DNA of 64,000 nt. It comes from JAKACA01 sp963735115. Its GTDB lineage: Bacteria > Actinomycetota > Acidimicrobiia > Acidimicrobiales > Bog-793. The first letter of the stretch is position 1. Each line of letters opens with the position of its first letter. Under the pieces are notes generated by a model. It was not told where the DNA came from and ran no database searches. It was given only the letters and a program-made list of their open reading frames with translations. The stretch covers positions 1,550,001 through 1,614,000 of the forward strand of contig CAVTJR010000001.1 in NCBI GenBank assembly GCA_963735115.1, written 5' to 3'. Below, in pieces: positions 46,237-55,539 of this stretch. A program made the translations under genes and the position numbers.

Positions 46237-47284
46237 TCAGACGTCGGACTGGCGTACGACAGCAGGCGAATGCTTGAAGAACGCTTCGACGGCGGGGTCG
46301 TACTGATACGCCGGGATCTTGTTGCCGATGGCCCTCCCCAACCGCAAGCCTTCGGCGTACCGCTCGACGGCGCCAGCAGAGCTGGTGGAGAACTCGAAAC
46401 CCGCCGCCTTCAGCCTCGTCGTGTCGATGCCCCTGCCGTATCGGAGCAGGTTCTCGAGCTCGCCCGGCAGGTCGAGCAAGCCGAGCCGGATCAACGGAGC
46501 GGCCGCCGGGCGAGTGAGGAAGGGCGAGATCGGCAACCGCCAGACCCCAGCGATCTTGGCCACCTCGCTCACCGGGATCTTTCCGTCGCCGGAGACGTTG
46601 TAGGTGCCGGCGATGCGGTCGAGGACGACGGTCTGCACGCAACGGACGACGTCCTCCTCGGCAACGAACTGGATCAAGGGATCGAAGCCGGCGATGCACG
46701 GCATCACGCCCCGGGCGAGATTCCGGCTGATCGGCGTGTTGATCTGTTTGCCGAGCACGTTGGCGAACCGGAGGAGGGTCACGGTCACGTCGGGGTTCTC
46801 GTCGGCGAAATCCCGCACGTAGCTCTCGACCTCGGTGAGAGAGCGCTCGAGGCGTGAGCGGGGGGGTCGTGGAGCGGGGCGTGTCCTCGGTGAACCAGGC
46901 GGGATCGGACGGGTGGGCGCCGTAGACGAGCGACGAGGACTTCACGACCACTTGACGCACCGACGAGTCGGCCGCACCCGCCGCTGCCAGCAGGTTCATC
47001 GTGCCGATGACGTTGATCTCGTGCAGCGCCCTGCCCGACATCGACGACGAGTCCACGACGAGGAAGGTGTGGACGACAGTGTCCACCTGCGTGGCCTGCA
47101 CGATACGGGCCAGGAGGGAGTAGCTGCTGTCGGCGCGGACGTACTCCGTCCGCTCGAGCGGGACCGACGGAGTGCCGGTGCCCATGCCGAGGAGCATCTC
47201 GACCTCGGGCTCGCGCTCGAGAGCGGCCGCCACCCGGCCCCCCCAGAACGTGTCGAGGCCCGTGAGGAGTATGCGCCGGCCCAT
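46237..47284 (-). CDS. NAD-dependent epimerase/dehydratase family protein, one frame change
   Basis: About 348 residues of a short-chain (extended SDR) protein. The N-terminus has RILLTGLDTFWGGRVAAALE, then VVHTFLVV and KSSSLVYGAHPSD; the second frame carries VTLLRFANVLGKQINTPISR, a typical extended-SDR segment, and FVAEEDVVRCVQTVVLD. The frame changes at a run of seven Gs (46860-46866, plus strand); one base restores LERSLTEVESYVRDF. Starts one base inside the stop of the acyltransferase gene (TGATG), a pairing often seen in actinobacteria. Substrate unknown. Confidence 0.82.
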
Positions 47285-48210
47285 CAGCCGAACCAGACGC
47301 TGCGGCGTTGGGAGAGCATGTCGTAGAGCGCCTCCTGCAGCTGCAGGCGGATGGCTTCGGACTCGTCCAGGATCCGGCCGCGGGGGTATTTGCTCAGCCC
47401 CGGTGTCACGCCGAAGAGGATCGGCTCGAGGACACGGAAGCGGAACTTCGCCGGCAGGTAGACGACCGATCCGAGGAGCGGGCCGAGGAGGAGGTGGTTG
47501 GCGGTCACCGGCAGGTAGGGCAGTTTCAGCAGCTTGGCGACGGCAGGGAGGCGGAAGAGGATGGGCATCGATTCCTCCGCCCCGACGACGGCAATGGGCA
47601 CGACAGGAACGCCGGCACGCATGGCCGTCTCCACGAAGCCCCCCCGCCCGAACCGCCGCAACTGGTACCGCTCGGACACGAGCTTGCTCGGGCCTTTCGT
47701 CCCCTCCGGGAAGACCAGCGCCAGCTGCTGGTGGTCGTGCAGGATGCGATGAGCGTTGTCGGGAAGCGCCGGCACGCCCCCGGTGCGGCTCCACCCCGTG
47801 CCGATGGCGGGGATCGTGCGGAAGAAGTTGTCGGCGAGGCCGTACACCGGCCGCCCGAGCTCCTCCTCGATCCCTTGCATGATCATCGGCGCGTCGGAGG
47901 GCAGCGCACCGGCGTGATTGGCGACCAGCAAGGCACCCCCGGTCGTCGGGATGTTGGCGAGGCCTTCCCACTCCACCCGGAACCACGTCCGGTAGTAGAA
48001 GCTCCCGAGCCTGCGGGCTGCCTGCCGCCAGCGCTCGGACCGTCCCCACTCGTCGACGTCGGTGCGGCGCGCCGGGTCGGCCAGCGGGTCGTCGGGCTGA
48101 GGCTCGAGCCCGGGAAAGTGCAGCATGCGCGCCACCGCTCCCCCCGAATCGGGCTCGCGGGGGATCTTTGCGGGTTCTCGCGCCATCGAGGTTGGATCGT
48201 ACAACGACAT
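47284..48210 (-). CDS. Lysophospholipid acyltransferase (PlsC-like)
   Basis: A 308-residue acyltransferase. The catalytic His lies in VANHAGALPSDAPM (His99), where the spacing to the Asp is six rather than the canonical four residues, a variant seen in this subfamily. FPEGTKGPSKLVSERY is the second motif. It probably acylates a lysophospholipid or glycolipid at the membrane. ATG 48210 or the Met at 48186 may be the start. Coupled to the downstream epimerase; 31 bases after the NlpC/P60 gene. Confidence 0.85.
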   Translation of the reverse strand: MSLYDPTSMAREPAKIPREPDSGGAVARMLHFPGLEPQPDDPLADPARRTDVDEWGRSERWRQAARRLGSFYYRTWFRVEWEGLANIPTTGGALLVANHAGALPSDAPMIMQGIEEELGRPVYGLADNFFRTIPAIGTGWSRTGGVPALPDNAHRILHDHQQLALVFPEGTKGPSKLVSERYQLRRFGRGGFVETAMRAGVPVVPIAVVGAEESMPILFRLPAVAKLLKLPYLPVTANHLLLGPLLGSVVYLPAKFRFRVLEPILFGVTPGLSKYPRGRILDESEAIRLQLQEALYDMLSQRRSVWFG

Positions 48211-48241
48211 CGCCCGGTCGCCGTCCGAGCACAGCTGGAGG

Positions 48242-49429
48242 CTACGGGCGGCCCATGCCCACGAAGCCTGCCCAGTACATCCGGTAGTACGCCACGTTCG
48301 TCCCCGTCTCGGCGGCCTGGATGATCGTCTGCGTCCCGTAGGGGCCCGATCCGACGTACATGGCGACGTGGGTGATCGGCCAGGGCCCGTCGTCGGCGAA
48401 GTGGTAGAAGATCAGATCGCCCGGTTCGATCTGCGATGGCGCGATGTGGGTGGACTCGGCGTACTGCGCCGTCGCCCCGTGCTCGAGGTACACGCCGGCG
48501 GCCTCCCAGGCGAGCATCGTCAAGCCGGAGCAGTCGACACCCTTTCGGCTGGCTCCACCCCAAACGTAAGGGACTCCGAGGTAGGTCTCGGCGGCCTGCA
48601 CGGCGGCGTTGCCGGCGGAGTTCGAGCCCGCAGGCACAAGAGGCCCGTAGGCCCCCGTGTCTCCGCCCGGGCCGGAGCTCCCGCCACCGCCGTTTCTCCT
48701 GGCGGCCGCCGCGGCGGCGGCTGCTTCTTCTTCCGCCAGCTTGCGGGCCCTGGCGGCGGCGGCAGCGGCGAGGGCACGTTGGCGCTCGAGGATCAGCGTG
48801 CCGAGGCGGCCCTTGACTTGCTTCAGGATCGCCGTCACCTGCGCCGTCTCGGTCTCGGCGGTGTCGCGGGCCTTTGCCTCGGTTGCGACCGTGGACGCCG
48901 CTGCCCGCTCCTGCGCCGTCTGCAGGGTCACCTCGTTTGCCACGCGGTCCTTGGCCACGGCGATGGCGTGCTCGGCGTTGTGTAGCTGATCAGTCACACT
49001 GCCGGCGTAGGCCGCGATGCTGCCTGCATCGGAGACGCTGCCGTCGATGACGGCGAGGGCAGCGTCAGCTCCGTTGTCGGAGACGTAGGCGTCGATGGCG
49101 GCGTTGCGGAGGTTTGTCATGGCGTGAGCGAGGTTTCGCCGCAGCACCGCCAGTGCGGCTCTCGTACGCCGAAGCCTCGCCCGATCCTGCCCGAGGGTGA
49201 TGAGGGCCTCGTCGTAGGCCTCCGCTGCCGCCTGGATCTTGTTCTGGTCGGTGGTCAATTGAGCAGCGAGGGCGTTTGCTTGCTGCTGCAGGCGGTCGAT
49301 CTGCCCGGGAGTCGGCCCGGACGCCGAGGCGGCGCCAGGTGTCCCGACCACGGCAAAAGCGCTCGCGGCCATGGTCGCCGCCATCGCGATGGCCGCGAAC
49401 CGCCCAGCCGAGTGGCGCACCCTCCTCAT
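48242..49429 (-). CDS. Secreted NlpC/P60 peptidoglycan hydrolase (RipA-like)
   Basis: A 395-residue cell-wall endopeptidase. A signal peptide spans about residues 1-37 (ends TPGAASASG). A long coiled coil follows (RLQQQANALAAQLTTDQNKI to RARKLAEEEA, about 42-235), a Gly-rich linker, and the NlpC/P60 domain (about 270-395) with catalytic Cys in GVDCSGLTMLAW and His in PITHVAMYVGS. The coiled coil probably inhibits or positions the domain, as in RipA, cleaving peptide stems during division. Divergent from the carboxylesterase gene. Confidence 0.92.
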   Translation of the reverse strand: MRRVRHSAGRFAAIAMAATMAASAFAVVGTPGAASASGPTPGQIDRLQQQANALAAQLTTDQNKIQAAAEAYDEALITLGQDRARLRRTRAALAVLRRNLAHAMTNLRNAAIDAYVSDNGADAALAVIDGSVSDAGSIAAYAGSVTDQLHNAEHAIAVAKDRVANEVTLQTAQERAAASTVATEAKARDTAETETAQVTAILKQVKGRLGTLILERQRALAAAAAARARKLAEEEAAAAAAAARRNGGGGSSGPGGDTGAYGPLVPAGSNSAGNAAVQAAETYLGVPYVWGGASRKGVDCSGLTMLAWEAAGVYLEHGATAQYAESTHIAPSQIEPGDLIFYHFADDGPWPITHVAMYVGSGPYGTQTIIQAAETGTNVAYYRMYWAGFVGMGRP

Positions 49430-49439
49430 AGATAGTCAA

Positions 49440-49500
49440 CTTTGGCCACATAAGCAACAAATGTCAACTTCCTCCACCCCTATAACAGCATCGACAGGGC
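49440..49500. promoter_or_regulatory. Divergent promoter region, NlpC/P60 and carboxylesterase genes
   Basis: An AT-richer stretch between the two start codons. GTCAACTT occurs twice on the plus strand (about 49436 and 49472), which on the minus strand reads AAGTTGAC and gives TTGACA as a candidate -35 for the NlpC/P60 gene. The direct repeat could be an operator. No riboswitch was evident in this short leader. Confidence 0.35.
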
Positions 49501-49551
49501 AGCGGACTACGGTTCCGGGGCGAGTTGCGATGTGACCGACGGCGAGGTGAG

Positions 49552-51153
49552 ATGCCAGGACTGGTCGTTGAGACCCGTTACGGACGAATCCGTGGCACGG
49601 ACGAGGATGGGCTCGTCGTCTTCCGTGGCGTTCCGTACGCGGCCGCGCCAGTGGGGCACCGCCGCTTCCGGCCGCCGCAGCCGCCCGAGGACTGGAGCGA
49701 CGTCCGCCAGGCGAATTCATTCGGCCCGATGTGCCCGCAGCCTCCGGCAGCCGGTCTCGAATCGATTCCGGGGGACCCGACCGAGCAGTCCGAGGACTGT
49801 CTCACGCTCAACATCTGGACGCCCGGACTTGACGGCGCCAAACGCCCCGTCATGGTCTTTCTGCACGGCGGTGGCTTCGTCTCCGGGTCATCCTCGGTGG
49901 CGGTGTACCACGGGGCCGCCCTCGCCCGTCTCGGGGTCGTCGTCGTCACGCTGAACTACCGCCTCGGGGTGCTCGGATGGCTGGCGCATCCTGTCTTGAC
50001 TGCACCCGACTACGGTGCCGGCTTCGGCAACTGGGGCCTGCGTGACCAGATCGCCGCTCTCGGCTTCGTACGGGAACACGCTGCTCGGTTCGGCGGGGAC
50101 CCAGCGAATGTCACGATCTTTGGGGAGTCGGCCGGGGCCATGTGCGTGGCCGCCTTGCTGGCAGCTCCGGAGGCGCGGTCGTTGTTCCGGCGGGCGATCC
50201 TGCAAAGCGGTGCCGCCGCCGCCCTCGGAGCGCCCGAGGCGATACGGGTGGCCGAGGCGCTTGCGGCTGAGCTCGGGACCGACGAGCTCAGCCGCGAGGC
50301 CCTGTTGGCCCGGCCGGTTGAGGAACTCGTCGCCGCCCAGCAGGCGGTAGGGGCCGCCCAGCAGGCAGGCGGAATGCCCTTCCAGCCCGTCGTGGACGGG
50401 GGCGTCTTGCTGCGGCACCCGGCCGCCGCGATTGCTGACGGCTCGGCCGACGGCGCCGACCTCCTCGTCGGCACGAACCGGGACGAGTGGGCCTTGTTCA
50501 CCTTCAGCGCCAGCTCCGTTCACGAGATCGACGAGGTGCGGCTTCTCAGGCTTGTCCGGTCGACGATTCGAGCGGCGGGCCTTGCCGAGTCGATCGCCGC
50601 CGAGGAGTTCATCGACGTGCATCGGAAGGCTCGCGCCGCCCGCGGCGAAGCGGTCGATCCGCCCTCTCTCTACACCGCGCTCGGGACCGACTGGGTGTTC
50701 CGCATCCCGGCGATGCGTCTCTTGACGGCACAGACCCTTCACCGAGGTAGGGGTTACGCCTACCTGTTCGATTGGGAGACACCGTTTGGGGGAGGCGGAC
50801 TCGGCTCCTGCCATGCTCTCGAGCTTCCCTTCGTGTTCGGCACGGCCGACAACCCCTTCGTAGCGCTCTTCACCGGCAGCGGGCCGGAAGTGGAGGCGCT
50901 CTCCGAGTCGATGCGCGCCGCCTGGGTCGCCTTCGCCCGCACGGGTGACCCGGCTGTGGGCGCAACCGCGGTGCAGGATTGGCCTACCTACACCGTCACA
51001 AAACGGGAGACGATGCGCCTGGGACGCGTCATCGAGCCGTTGTCGGCGCCGATGGAGGCGGAGCGGGCATGGTTGGACGGGCGGCTCGGGCCTTACGGCG
51101 AGCTGGAGACGCGAAGTCTCGATCATGTCCGGGCACCGGCGAAGGGGACGTAG
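49552..51153 (+). CDS. Type B carboxylesterase
   Basis: A 533-residue alpha/beta-hydrolase of the carboxylesterase family. Oxyanion region VFLHGGGFVSGSSS, nucleophile elbow FGESAGAMCVAA (catalytic Ser about 192), GTNRDEWALF with the acidic residue region, and catalytic His in GSCHALELPFVFG (about 418). No signal peptide, so cytoplasmic. ATG 49552 was chosen from the conserved VVETRYGRIRG start and GAGGTGA upstream. Its last codons and TAG stop lie within the first ten bases of a tRNA gene. Confidence 0.93.
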   Translation: MPGLVVETRYGRIRGTDEDGLVVFRGVPYAAAPVGHRRFRPPQPPEDWSDVRQANSFGPMCPQPPAAGLESIPGDPTEQSEDCLTLNIWTPGLDGAKRPVMVFLHGGGFVSGSSSVAVYHGAALARLGVVVVTLNYRLGVLGWLAHPVLTAPDYGAGFGNWGLRDQIAALGFVREHAARFGGDPANVTIFGESAGAMCVAALLAAPEARSLFRRAILQSGAAAALGAPEAIRVAEALAAELGTDELSREALLARPVEELVAAQQAVGAAQQAGGMPFQPVVDGGVLLRHPAAAIADGSADGADLLVGTNRDEWALFTFSASSVHEIDEVRLLRLVRSTIRAAGLAESIAAEEFIDVHRKARAARGEAVDPPSLYTALGTDWVFRIPAMRLLTAQTLHRGRGYAYLFDWETPFGGGGLGSCHALELPFVFGTADNPFVALFTGSGPEVEALSESMRAAWVAFARTGDPAVGATAVQDWPTYTVTKRETMRLGRVIEPLSAPMEAERAWLDGRLGPYGELETRSLDHVRAPAKGT

Positions 51154-51216
51154 CCCAACGGCAGAGGCAGGGCGCTTAAAACGCCTCCAGTGAGGGTTCG
51201 AGTCCCTCCGTCCCCA
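51144..51216 (+). tRNA. tRNA with UAA anticodon (reads UUA; Leu assignment uncertain)
   Basis: A 73-nt cloverleaf. The acceptor stem GGGGACG pairs perfectly with CGTCCCC; the T arm is GAGGG-TTCGAGT-CCCTC; the anticodon stem GGGCG/CGCCT encloses the loop CTTAAAA, giving anticodon TAA. The D arm has GCC/GGC with GG in the loop. Discriminator A73; CCA is not encoded. The variable loop is only five bases (CCAGT), unlike the long arm of ordinary tRNA-Leu, so the charged amino acid is uncertain. Confidence 0.8.
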
Positions 51217-51223
51217 CTCTGAT

Positions 51224-51246
51224 CTGTCTCGGGATTTCTGGGACAG
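51224..51246 (+). terminator. Hairpin after the tRNA
   Basis: CTGTCTC (51224-51230) and GGGACAG (51240-51246) form a 7-bp stem with a nine-base loop, eight bases after the tRNA. Probable processing signal or terminator; no T run. Confidence 0.5.
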
Positions 51247-51329
51247 ACGAACCCTCAGAATCTTGGACCGCGGCCACAGCGTCGGTGCCGGGGAAGAAAA
51301 CGGGGTCTGGGGCGGTTCCAAGCTGGAGC

Positions 51330-52973
51330 TCAGTGGTTCCCGCGCTCGTTGTTCGCCGATGGAGAAGCTGCCTCATCATTCGTCAAGGGACGAGAAACAA
51401 CAAATGCGATCGTTCCGACGAGAAGTGCCGTAGCAACCAGCGACCACAGCGTCATAACACCGTTGCCGAGTGGCGACCTCCAGCTTCCGCTCGGAGGAAG
51501 CAGCGGACCAGGCAGGCCACTTGCGTAGCGACGCTCTGACGTGAAGAAGGCTGCGAAGTCACCGATCCCGATTGCAATGCAGAGGATCACGGCAATCCGA
51601 GACCGGAAACGATTGAGAGAATCCATGCCGACGATGAGGGCCGTCGCGAGGATCGGCATCCCAACCGCCATGGGCAGTATGTATCGACCCTGCCAGTCAA
51701 TTCCCAGACTGTGTGCCTCCCGATAGGCGATGACCACAGGGACCAGCAGCACGACGGTTGTCAAACCAAGAAGGGCGATGACCCCTCGCCGCGTCGAGGT
51801 ACCCAGCGCGCATAGAAGCACGAATCCGGTTGCTGCGATCCAGACCAGGTATGTGGCCAGCGGCGCTGGGGTGTCGAGCCATCCGAACACGCCGATCATT
51901 TGTTGAATCCACGCGCCAGTGTTTCCGAGGATACCGAGCAATACCGTTCCCGAGCCCTCATTGGCTGGAAGTCTGATCACTGGTAACTCCACAAGCCCAT
52001 GAGCCGCAACGATCCATGACACCGCTGCGATAAAAGCCACCGCAATAATGGCAGTAGGCATCCTCAACGATTGCTTGCGCAGTAGCTCGACCCACCTCTG
52101 CCACCCGAGCAGTAAGTACAGAAAAAGGAAGATCAGAATTGCCCACGCCGGAGAAAGGCCGCGAGATAACACGAGGACGACGGTTGACGCCGTGACAACC
52201 ACGAGAAGTCCCCGAGGCGGAGTATCTGCTCGCTCCACGAGAAGTATGAAGCCAGAGGTCCACAAACAGATCGCTGCGCAAATCTCCAGTCCGTTCGGAT
52301 TTACAACTCCGGCAAGAAAAAGCGTCATGGGCGTCACGGCTAGCAGCAATCCAAGCAAAAGCAATGGACGTCTCGACCATGCGATGACGGACATGAGAGC
52401 TAGTGCAACCAAGAGTGCGGAAAGTGCCGCGCTGACGAGCCGCATCAGATAGATGCTGGTTGTGGAAACCATCAGTAACGAGGGAATCCCGACCATCGCG
52501 TAGTAGAGCGGGGGGTAGTGACCAACGTAGGTGGTCGTGACCACCGACCTCGTGTTGACGGCAAGTGGGCGCGCACAAGACGCCGGAACCCTGATTTTGA
52601 ATGCAAAACAGGGAACGTGATTCCCTTCCGCGTAAAACGCTGGGACGGTGACGAGGGTGTATGCACCGAGAGAGCCTGGGCTGGGAGTGCCGATTATCTG
52701 TCCTCGAACCAATGCCACTGCGCGAACTATTTGAGTAGGTTCGTCTGGAGACGCAAACAATGGTGTCGCCAGACTCCATGCCGACATGTTAAGAAAAATA
52801 AGCACAAAGGCTACCGAGAAGACCTTGCGGGGCTGCGCTAGGACGGATGACGCGAACCGGATCCACCGTTCTCGCCGCGTAGTCCATGTAACCGCAGGTC
52901 TCTTGACACACCTTGCGTCTGCATGTCGGCCCCGATGGAACGTACTCGACTTGTCACCTCTGGTACTCGTCAC
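51330..52973 (-). CDS. DUF2142 polytopic membrane protein
   Basis: A 547-residue protein with about 12 hydrophobic helices. The first extracytoplasmic loop has the family signature PLFASPDEPTQIVRAVALV, followed by HYPPLYYAMVGIPSLL. DUF2142 proteins occur in surface-polysaccharide clusters and have a GT-C-like topology; a role in polymer modification or assembly is likely but unproven. The first about 45 residues are polar and basic and may be over-predicted. Noticeably lower GC than the core genes; it opens the glycan island after the tRNA. Confidence 0.82.
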   Translation of the reverse strand: MTSTRGDKSSTFHRGRHADARCVKRPAVTWTTRRERWIRFASSVLAQPRKVFSVAFVLIFLNMSAWSLATPLFASPDEPTQIVRAVALVRGQIIGTPSPGSLGAYTLVTVPAFYAEGNHVPCFAFKIRVPASCARPLAVNTRSVVTTTYVGHYPPLYYAMVGIPSLLMVSTTSIYLMRLVSAALSALLVALALMSVIAWSRRPLLLLGLLLAVTPMTLFLAGVVNPNGLEICAAICLWTSGFILLVERADTPPRGLLVVVTASTVVLVLSRGLSPAWAILIFLFLYLLLGWQRWVELLRKQSLRMPTAIIAVAFIAAVSWIVAAHGLVELPVIRLPANEGSGTVLLGILGNTGAWIQQMIGVFGWLDTPAPLATYLVWIAATGFVLLCALGTSTRRGVIALLGLTTVVLLVPVVIAYREAHSLGIDWQGRYILPMAVGMPILATALIVGMDSLNRFRSRIAVILCIAIGIGDFAAFFTSERRYASGLPGPLLPPSGSWRSPLGNGVMTLWSLVATALLVGTIAFVVSRPLTNDEAASPSANNERGNH

Positions 52974-53115
52974 GCCAATCCTTCGTTCGAGGCTTCAATG
53001 GACCACGCCGGTGCCCCAAGAGTGGACTGCCCGGGACGAGCATGCCCTGCGCCAGCGGCCATCCGACGAAAACTAAATACGCCCGTCGATCGTTACTACG
53101 AAAGACGGTCGTGTG

Positions 53116-53580
53116 ATGGGTTTCATTCGCAAGTCGGTAATCGTCAGTACCGGGGGCGCTACCCGCACCGGTGGACTCAAAGCCAACAGCAAGAAGGCTC
53201 GGACTGCCAAAGCAAGTGAGAAGAGTGCGGAGATTAGGAAAGTAGCCGGCTTCACAGTGTTGGCGCAGCAGCGGCGGCGGTCGCTCGGGAGCTCCGGGTC
53301 ACGAGCCGGACTTTCTCCAGTAGACCGAGGCTCCGACGCCACGGGGATCCTCCGTTCCCGCGCGGGCCTCGACCGTGATGATCTCATCGTCGATCGAGTT
53401 GGCGACCCGGAAATCCTCGACGGCTCGACGGCAAGGTTCCAGGACGAAAAAGTCATCGACGATCACGAACCCACCCGGGGAGACCTTCTCGTACAAAGCC
53501 TCAAGGCCCTGGATGGTCGACTCGTAGTAGTCACCGTCGAGACGCAGCACCGCGAGGCGCTCGATAGGCGCGACGCTTAA
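53116..53580 (+). CDS. Possible small basic protein, 3' part doubtful
   Basis: The first 40 or so residues, MGFIRKSVIVSTGG then LKANSKKARTAKASEKSAE, resemble short basic actinobacterial proteins with an NSKK(A/E)RTAK block. After about 53240 the frame runs antisense to the methyltransferase and loses that character; a one-base slip near there would end it at a TAG (about 53246). The true product is probably about 45 residues. Function unknown. Confidence 0.35.
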   Translation: MGFIRKSVIVSTGGATRTGGLKANSKKARTAKASEKSAEIRKVAGFTVLAQQRRRSLGSSGSRAGLSPVDRGSDATGILRSRAGLDRDDLIVDRVGDPEILDGSTARFQDEKVIDDHEPTRGDLLVQSLKALDGRLVVVTVETQHREALDRRDA

Positions 53581-54111
53581 CGTGTCCTTGAACAGTCCTT
53601 TGAGGAAATGGACTCGGTCGTCGAGCATTCCGTAACGGGCAAAGTTCGCCTTGACCTCGTCAAGGCCGACAGCGAGGTCCTTGTATCCCGACAGGTCGAT
53701 CGAGTCTTGTGTGAAGTGGTCGATGTCGGGTGGCGGAAGGCCTTCGAACGAGTCGGCGACCCACACGGCGCGAGTGGGGTCACCGAAGGCGAGAAGCAGG
53801 GCGCGCATGAAGATGGCCGCTCCTCCTCGCCACACCCCGGCCTCGAGAAGATCACCCGGGACGCCTTCACGGATGGCTTTCTCCACACACGCCTGGATGC
53901 AATCCAACCGGACCAGGCCGATCATGGTTTCAGCCTGTCCGGGCCAATCCAATCCGGATTCGCGAATTCGTCGTTGTTCGGCCAATGCCTCGTTGTCGCG
54001 GCCTGGCGCGTCATTCATGAAGAGGAGGCGGGTGAGGCACCCCTTGAGGAGGTCTAGGTAGCTCGCCCGCAGCGTCTCTTCGAGTTCGCCGGCGACGGCT
54101 GTGTCTCTCAC
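53299..54111 (-). CDS. TylF/MycF-family O-methyltransferase
   Basis: A 270-residue SAM- and metal-dependent sugar O-methyltransferase. GDLLEAGVWRGGAAIFMRAL is the TylF motif I; VADSFEGLPPPD, LAVLRLDGDYYESTIQGLEA and GGFVIVDDFF are further family segments, with Asp residues for Mg2+. Such enzymes methylate sugar hydroxyls in glycans and macrolides. GTG 54111 overlaps the upstream stop by one base; the reading frame extends upstream but without conserved sequence. Confidence 0.88.
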   Translation of the reverse strand: MRDTAVAGELEETLRASYLDLLKGCLTRLLFMNDAPGRDNEALAEQRRIRESGLDWPGQAETMIGLVRLDCIQACVEKAIREGVPGDLLEAGVWRGGAAIFMRALLLAFGDPTRAVWVADSFEGLPPPDIDHFTQDSIDLSGYKDLAVGLDEVKANFARYGMLDDRVHFLKGLFKDTLSVAPIERLAVLRLDGDYYESTIQGLEALYEKVSPGGFVIVDDFFVLEPCRRAVEDFRVANSIDDEIITVEARAGTEDPRGVGASVYWRKSGS

Positions 54112-55539
54112 TATCCGCCTCCCGGAGCCAAAGGCGATGCAACACCGGTTGCTTGGGTCAGGGGATGCTCCAACTCGTTGAGCTGGCGGGTTCGGAACTC
54201 GACGGCGCGCTCCAGCGAGAGTGCCCATTGGGCAAGTCGCCTGTTGTCTTCGCGCAGTGTCTTCAGTTCCTCCTGGTAGACCTCCCGCTTCGCCTGCAAT
54301 CGCCGTTCGGCAAAAGCGAGAAACCCGCTCGACTTGGTCTGGAGCTGGACAAAGCGCTCATACAAGTCGGCGTAGAGGTCCTCGATGGTTGCGGGGGCTG
54401 GCGGGGATGATTCGGCGTCGAATTCGCACGAGAACGGGGGGCACGCGCCCCCGAGGCCCTCCACGACCGCTCTCGTGGCGTCGAGATACGCCCGGCCGTG
54501 CAGTGCATCCGGCTCAAGGTGCGCGCCTTCCGACCACTCGTTCCAAGCGTTGACAAACACCACGCCGTCGCTTCCGTTGCTGCGAATCTGGCTTCGTATG
54601 GCGGACTCCAACCACTCGCGGTACCGCTCTGGTGTCGAATCCACCAAGACCCACGCTTCCCCGTTCTGACGGCGAGGAGCGTTGTCCCAACCAGGAGAGA
54701 CGCAGGGATAGCGGATCCAGGGTGGATCGGGCCGACCCGAGTATGCGGACGCGACCTTCGCGTAGTCGAACAGCGTGTTGCCAGGCTTGCACGCAGGAGG
54801 AGGCTCCATCGGTGTCACGAAGATCCGTGACACCGTGCGGCACGAATTCTGCGGACGCGTTGAAACCTATCTCAGCTGGATCCGTGACCTTTCCACTCGT
54901 TTCGAACCCCACGATCCACGGCTCGGGAACTCCCGCGCGTGGACACTCGGTGCGCCAGATCTCGACAGTCCGTTTCGGGTTCGGAAGGCTATGCGGTCGG
55001 TACACCGTGAGAAGTGGACGCCCCTTGACCCGGATATATCGGGGATCCTTGAACGCCTCGATCGCCCAGCGAATGTGTTCTAGGTCGTCTTCTTCGTCAA
55101 AGGCCTGCTCGACGACGACCTCGTCGACCGACCCCTGCCATTTGCGGAACCAGCTCTCGTTCGCCCAGCACAGGCAGAAGGGGAAGTCAGGCTTGCCCGA
55201 TCGCAGCACCTCGTGGAATGGCCGCTCCAACATGCGACGCCCGCGGAACCAGTAATGGTAGTAGCAGAACCCCGAGATCCCATAAGAACGGGCCAATCGA
55301 GCCTGCAACTCCCGGGTCTCGGGGAGCCGGAGATCGTAGAACCCCAACTCGCCGGGTAGATGTGGCTGATAGTGGCCCGCGAACAGGGGACGGCTTCGTG
55401 CCACGAGGGTCCACTCCGTGAATCCGACGCCATGCCACGCATCGTTCTCAGGCGTCTGGTGGAATTGCGGCAGATAGAAGGCCAATCGCAGGGGCAGGCC
55501 GTCTGACTGACGGGACTCGTCGCCGCCACTTTCGCTCAC
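54111..55539 (-). CDS. WbsX/GH99-like glycan protein with C-terminal coiled coil (one frame change)
   Basis: About 475 residues. The N-terminus is typical of WbsX-type proteins (LAFYLPQFHQTPENDAWHG, GHYQPHLPGELGFYDLRLPE, GFCYYHYWFRGRRMLERPF, CLCWANESWFRKWQG). The second frame continues PMEPPPACKPGNTLFDYAK and VFVNAWNEWSEGAHLEPD, another signature. The frame changes near 54825. The last about 90 residues form a coiled coil (KREVYQEELKTLREDNRRLA). Related to endo-mannosidase-like GH99 folds; probably acts in polysaccharide synthesis. Overlaps the methyltransferase genes on both sides. Confidence 0.82.

Noticed and set aside
46112..48232. 706-codon minus-strand open frame joining the acyltransferase and epimerase region
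   Set aside because: Only its middle part is real (the epimerase N-terminus); the rest is a wrong-frame reading of the neighbouring genes.
49430..49551. c-di-AMP (ydaO-type) riboswitch upstream of the NlpC/P60 gene
   Set aside because: Such riboswitches precede some NlpC/P60 genes, but this leader is too short and lacks the expected conserved segments.
51217..53300. Integrase or transposase next to the tRNA
   Set aside because: No recombinase motifs were found; the genes there are a DUF2142 membrane protein and a small doubtful frame.
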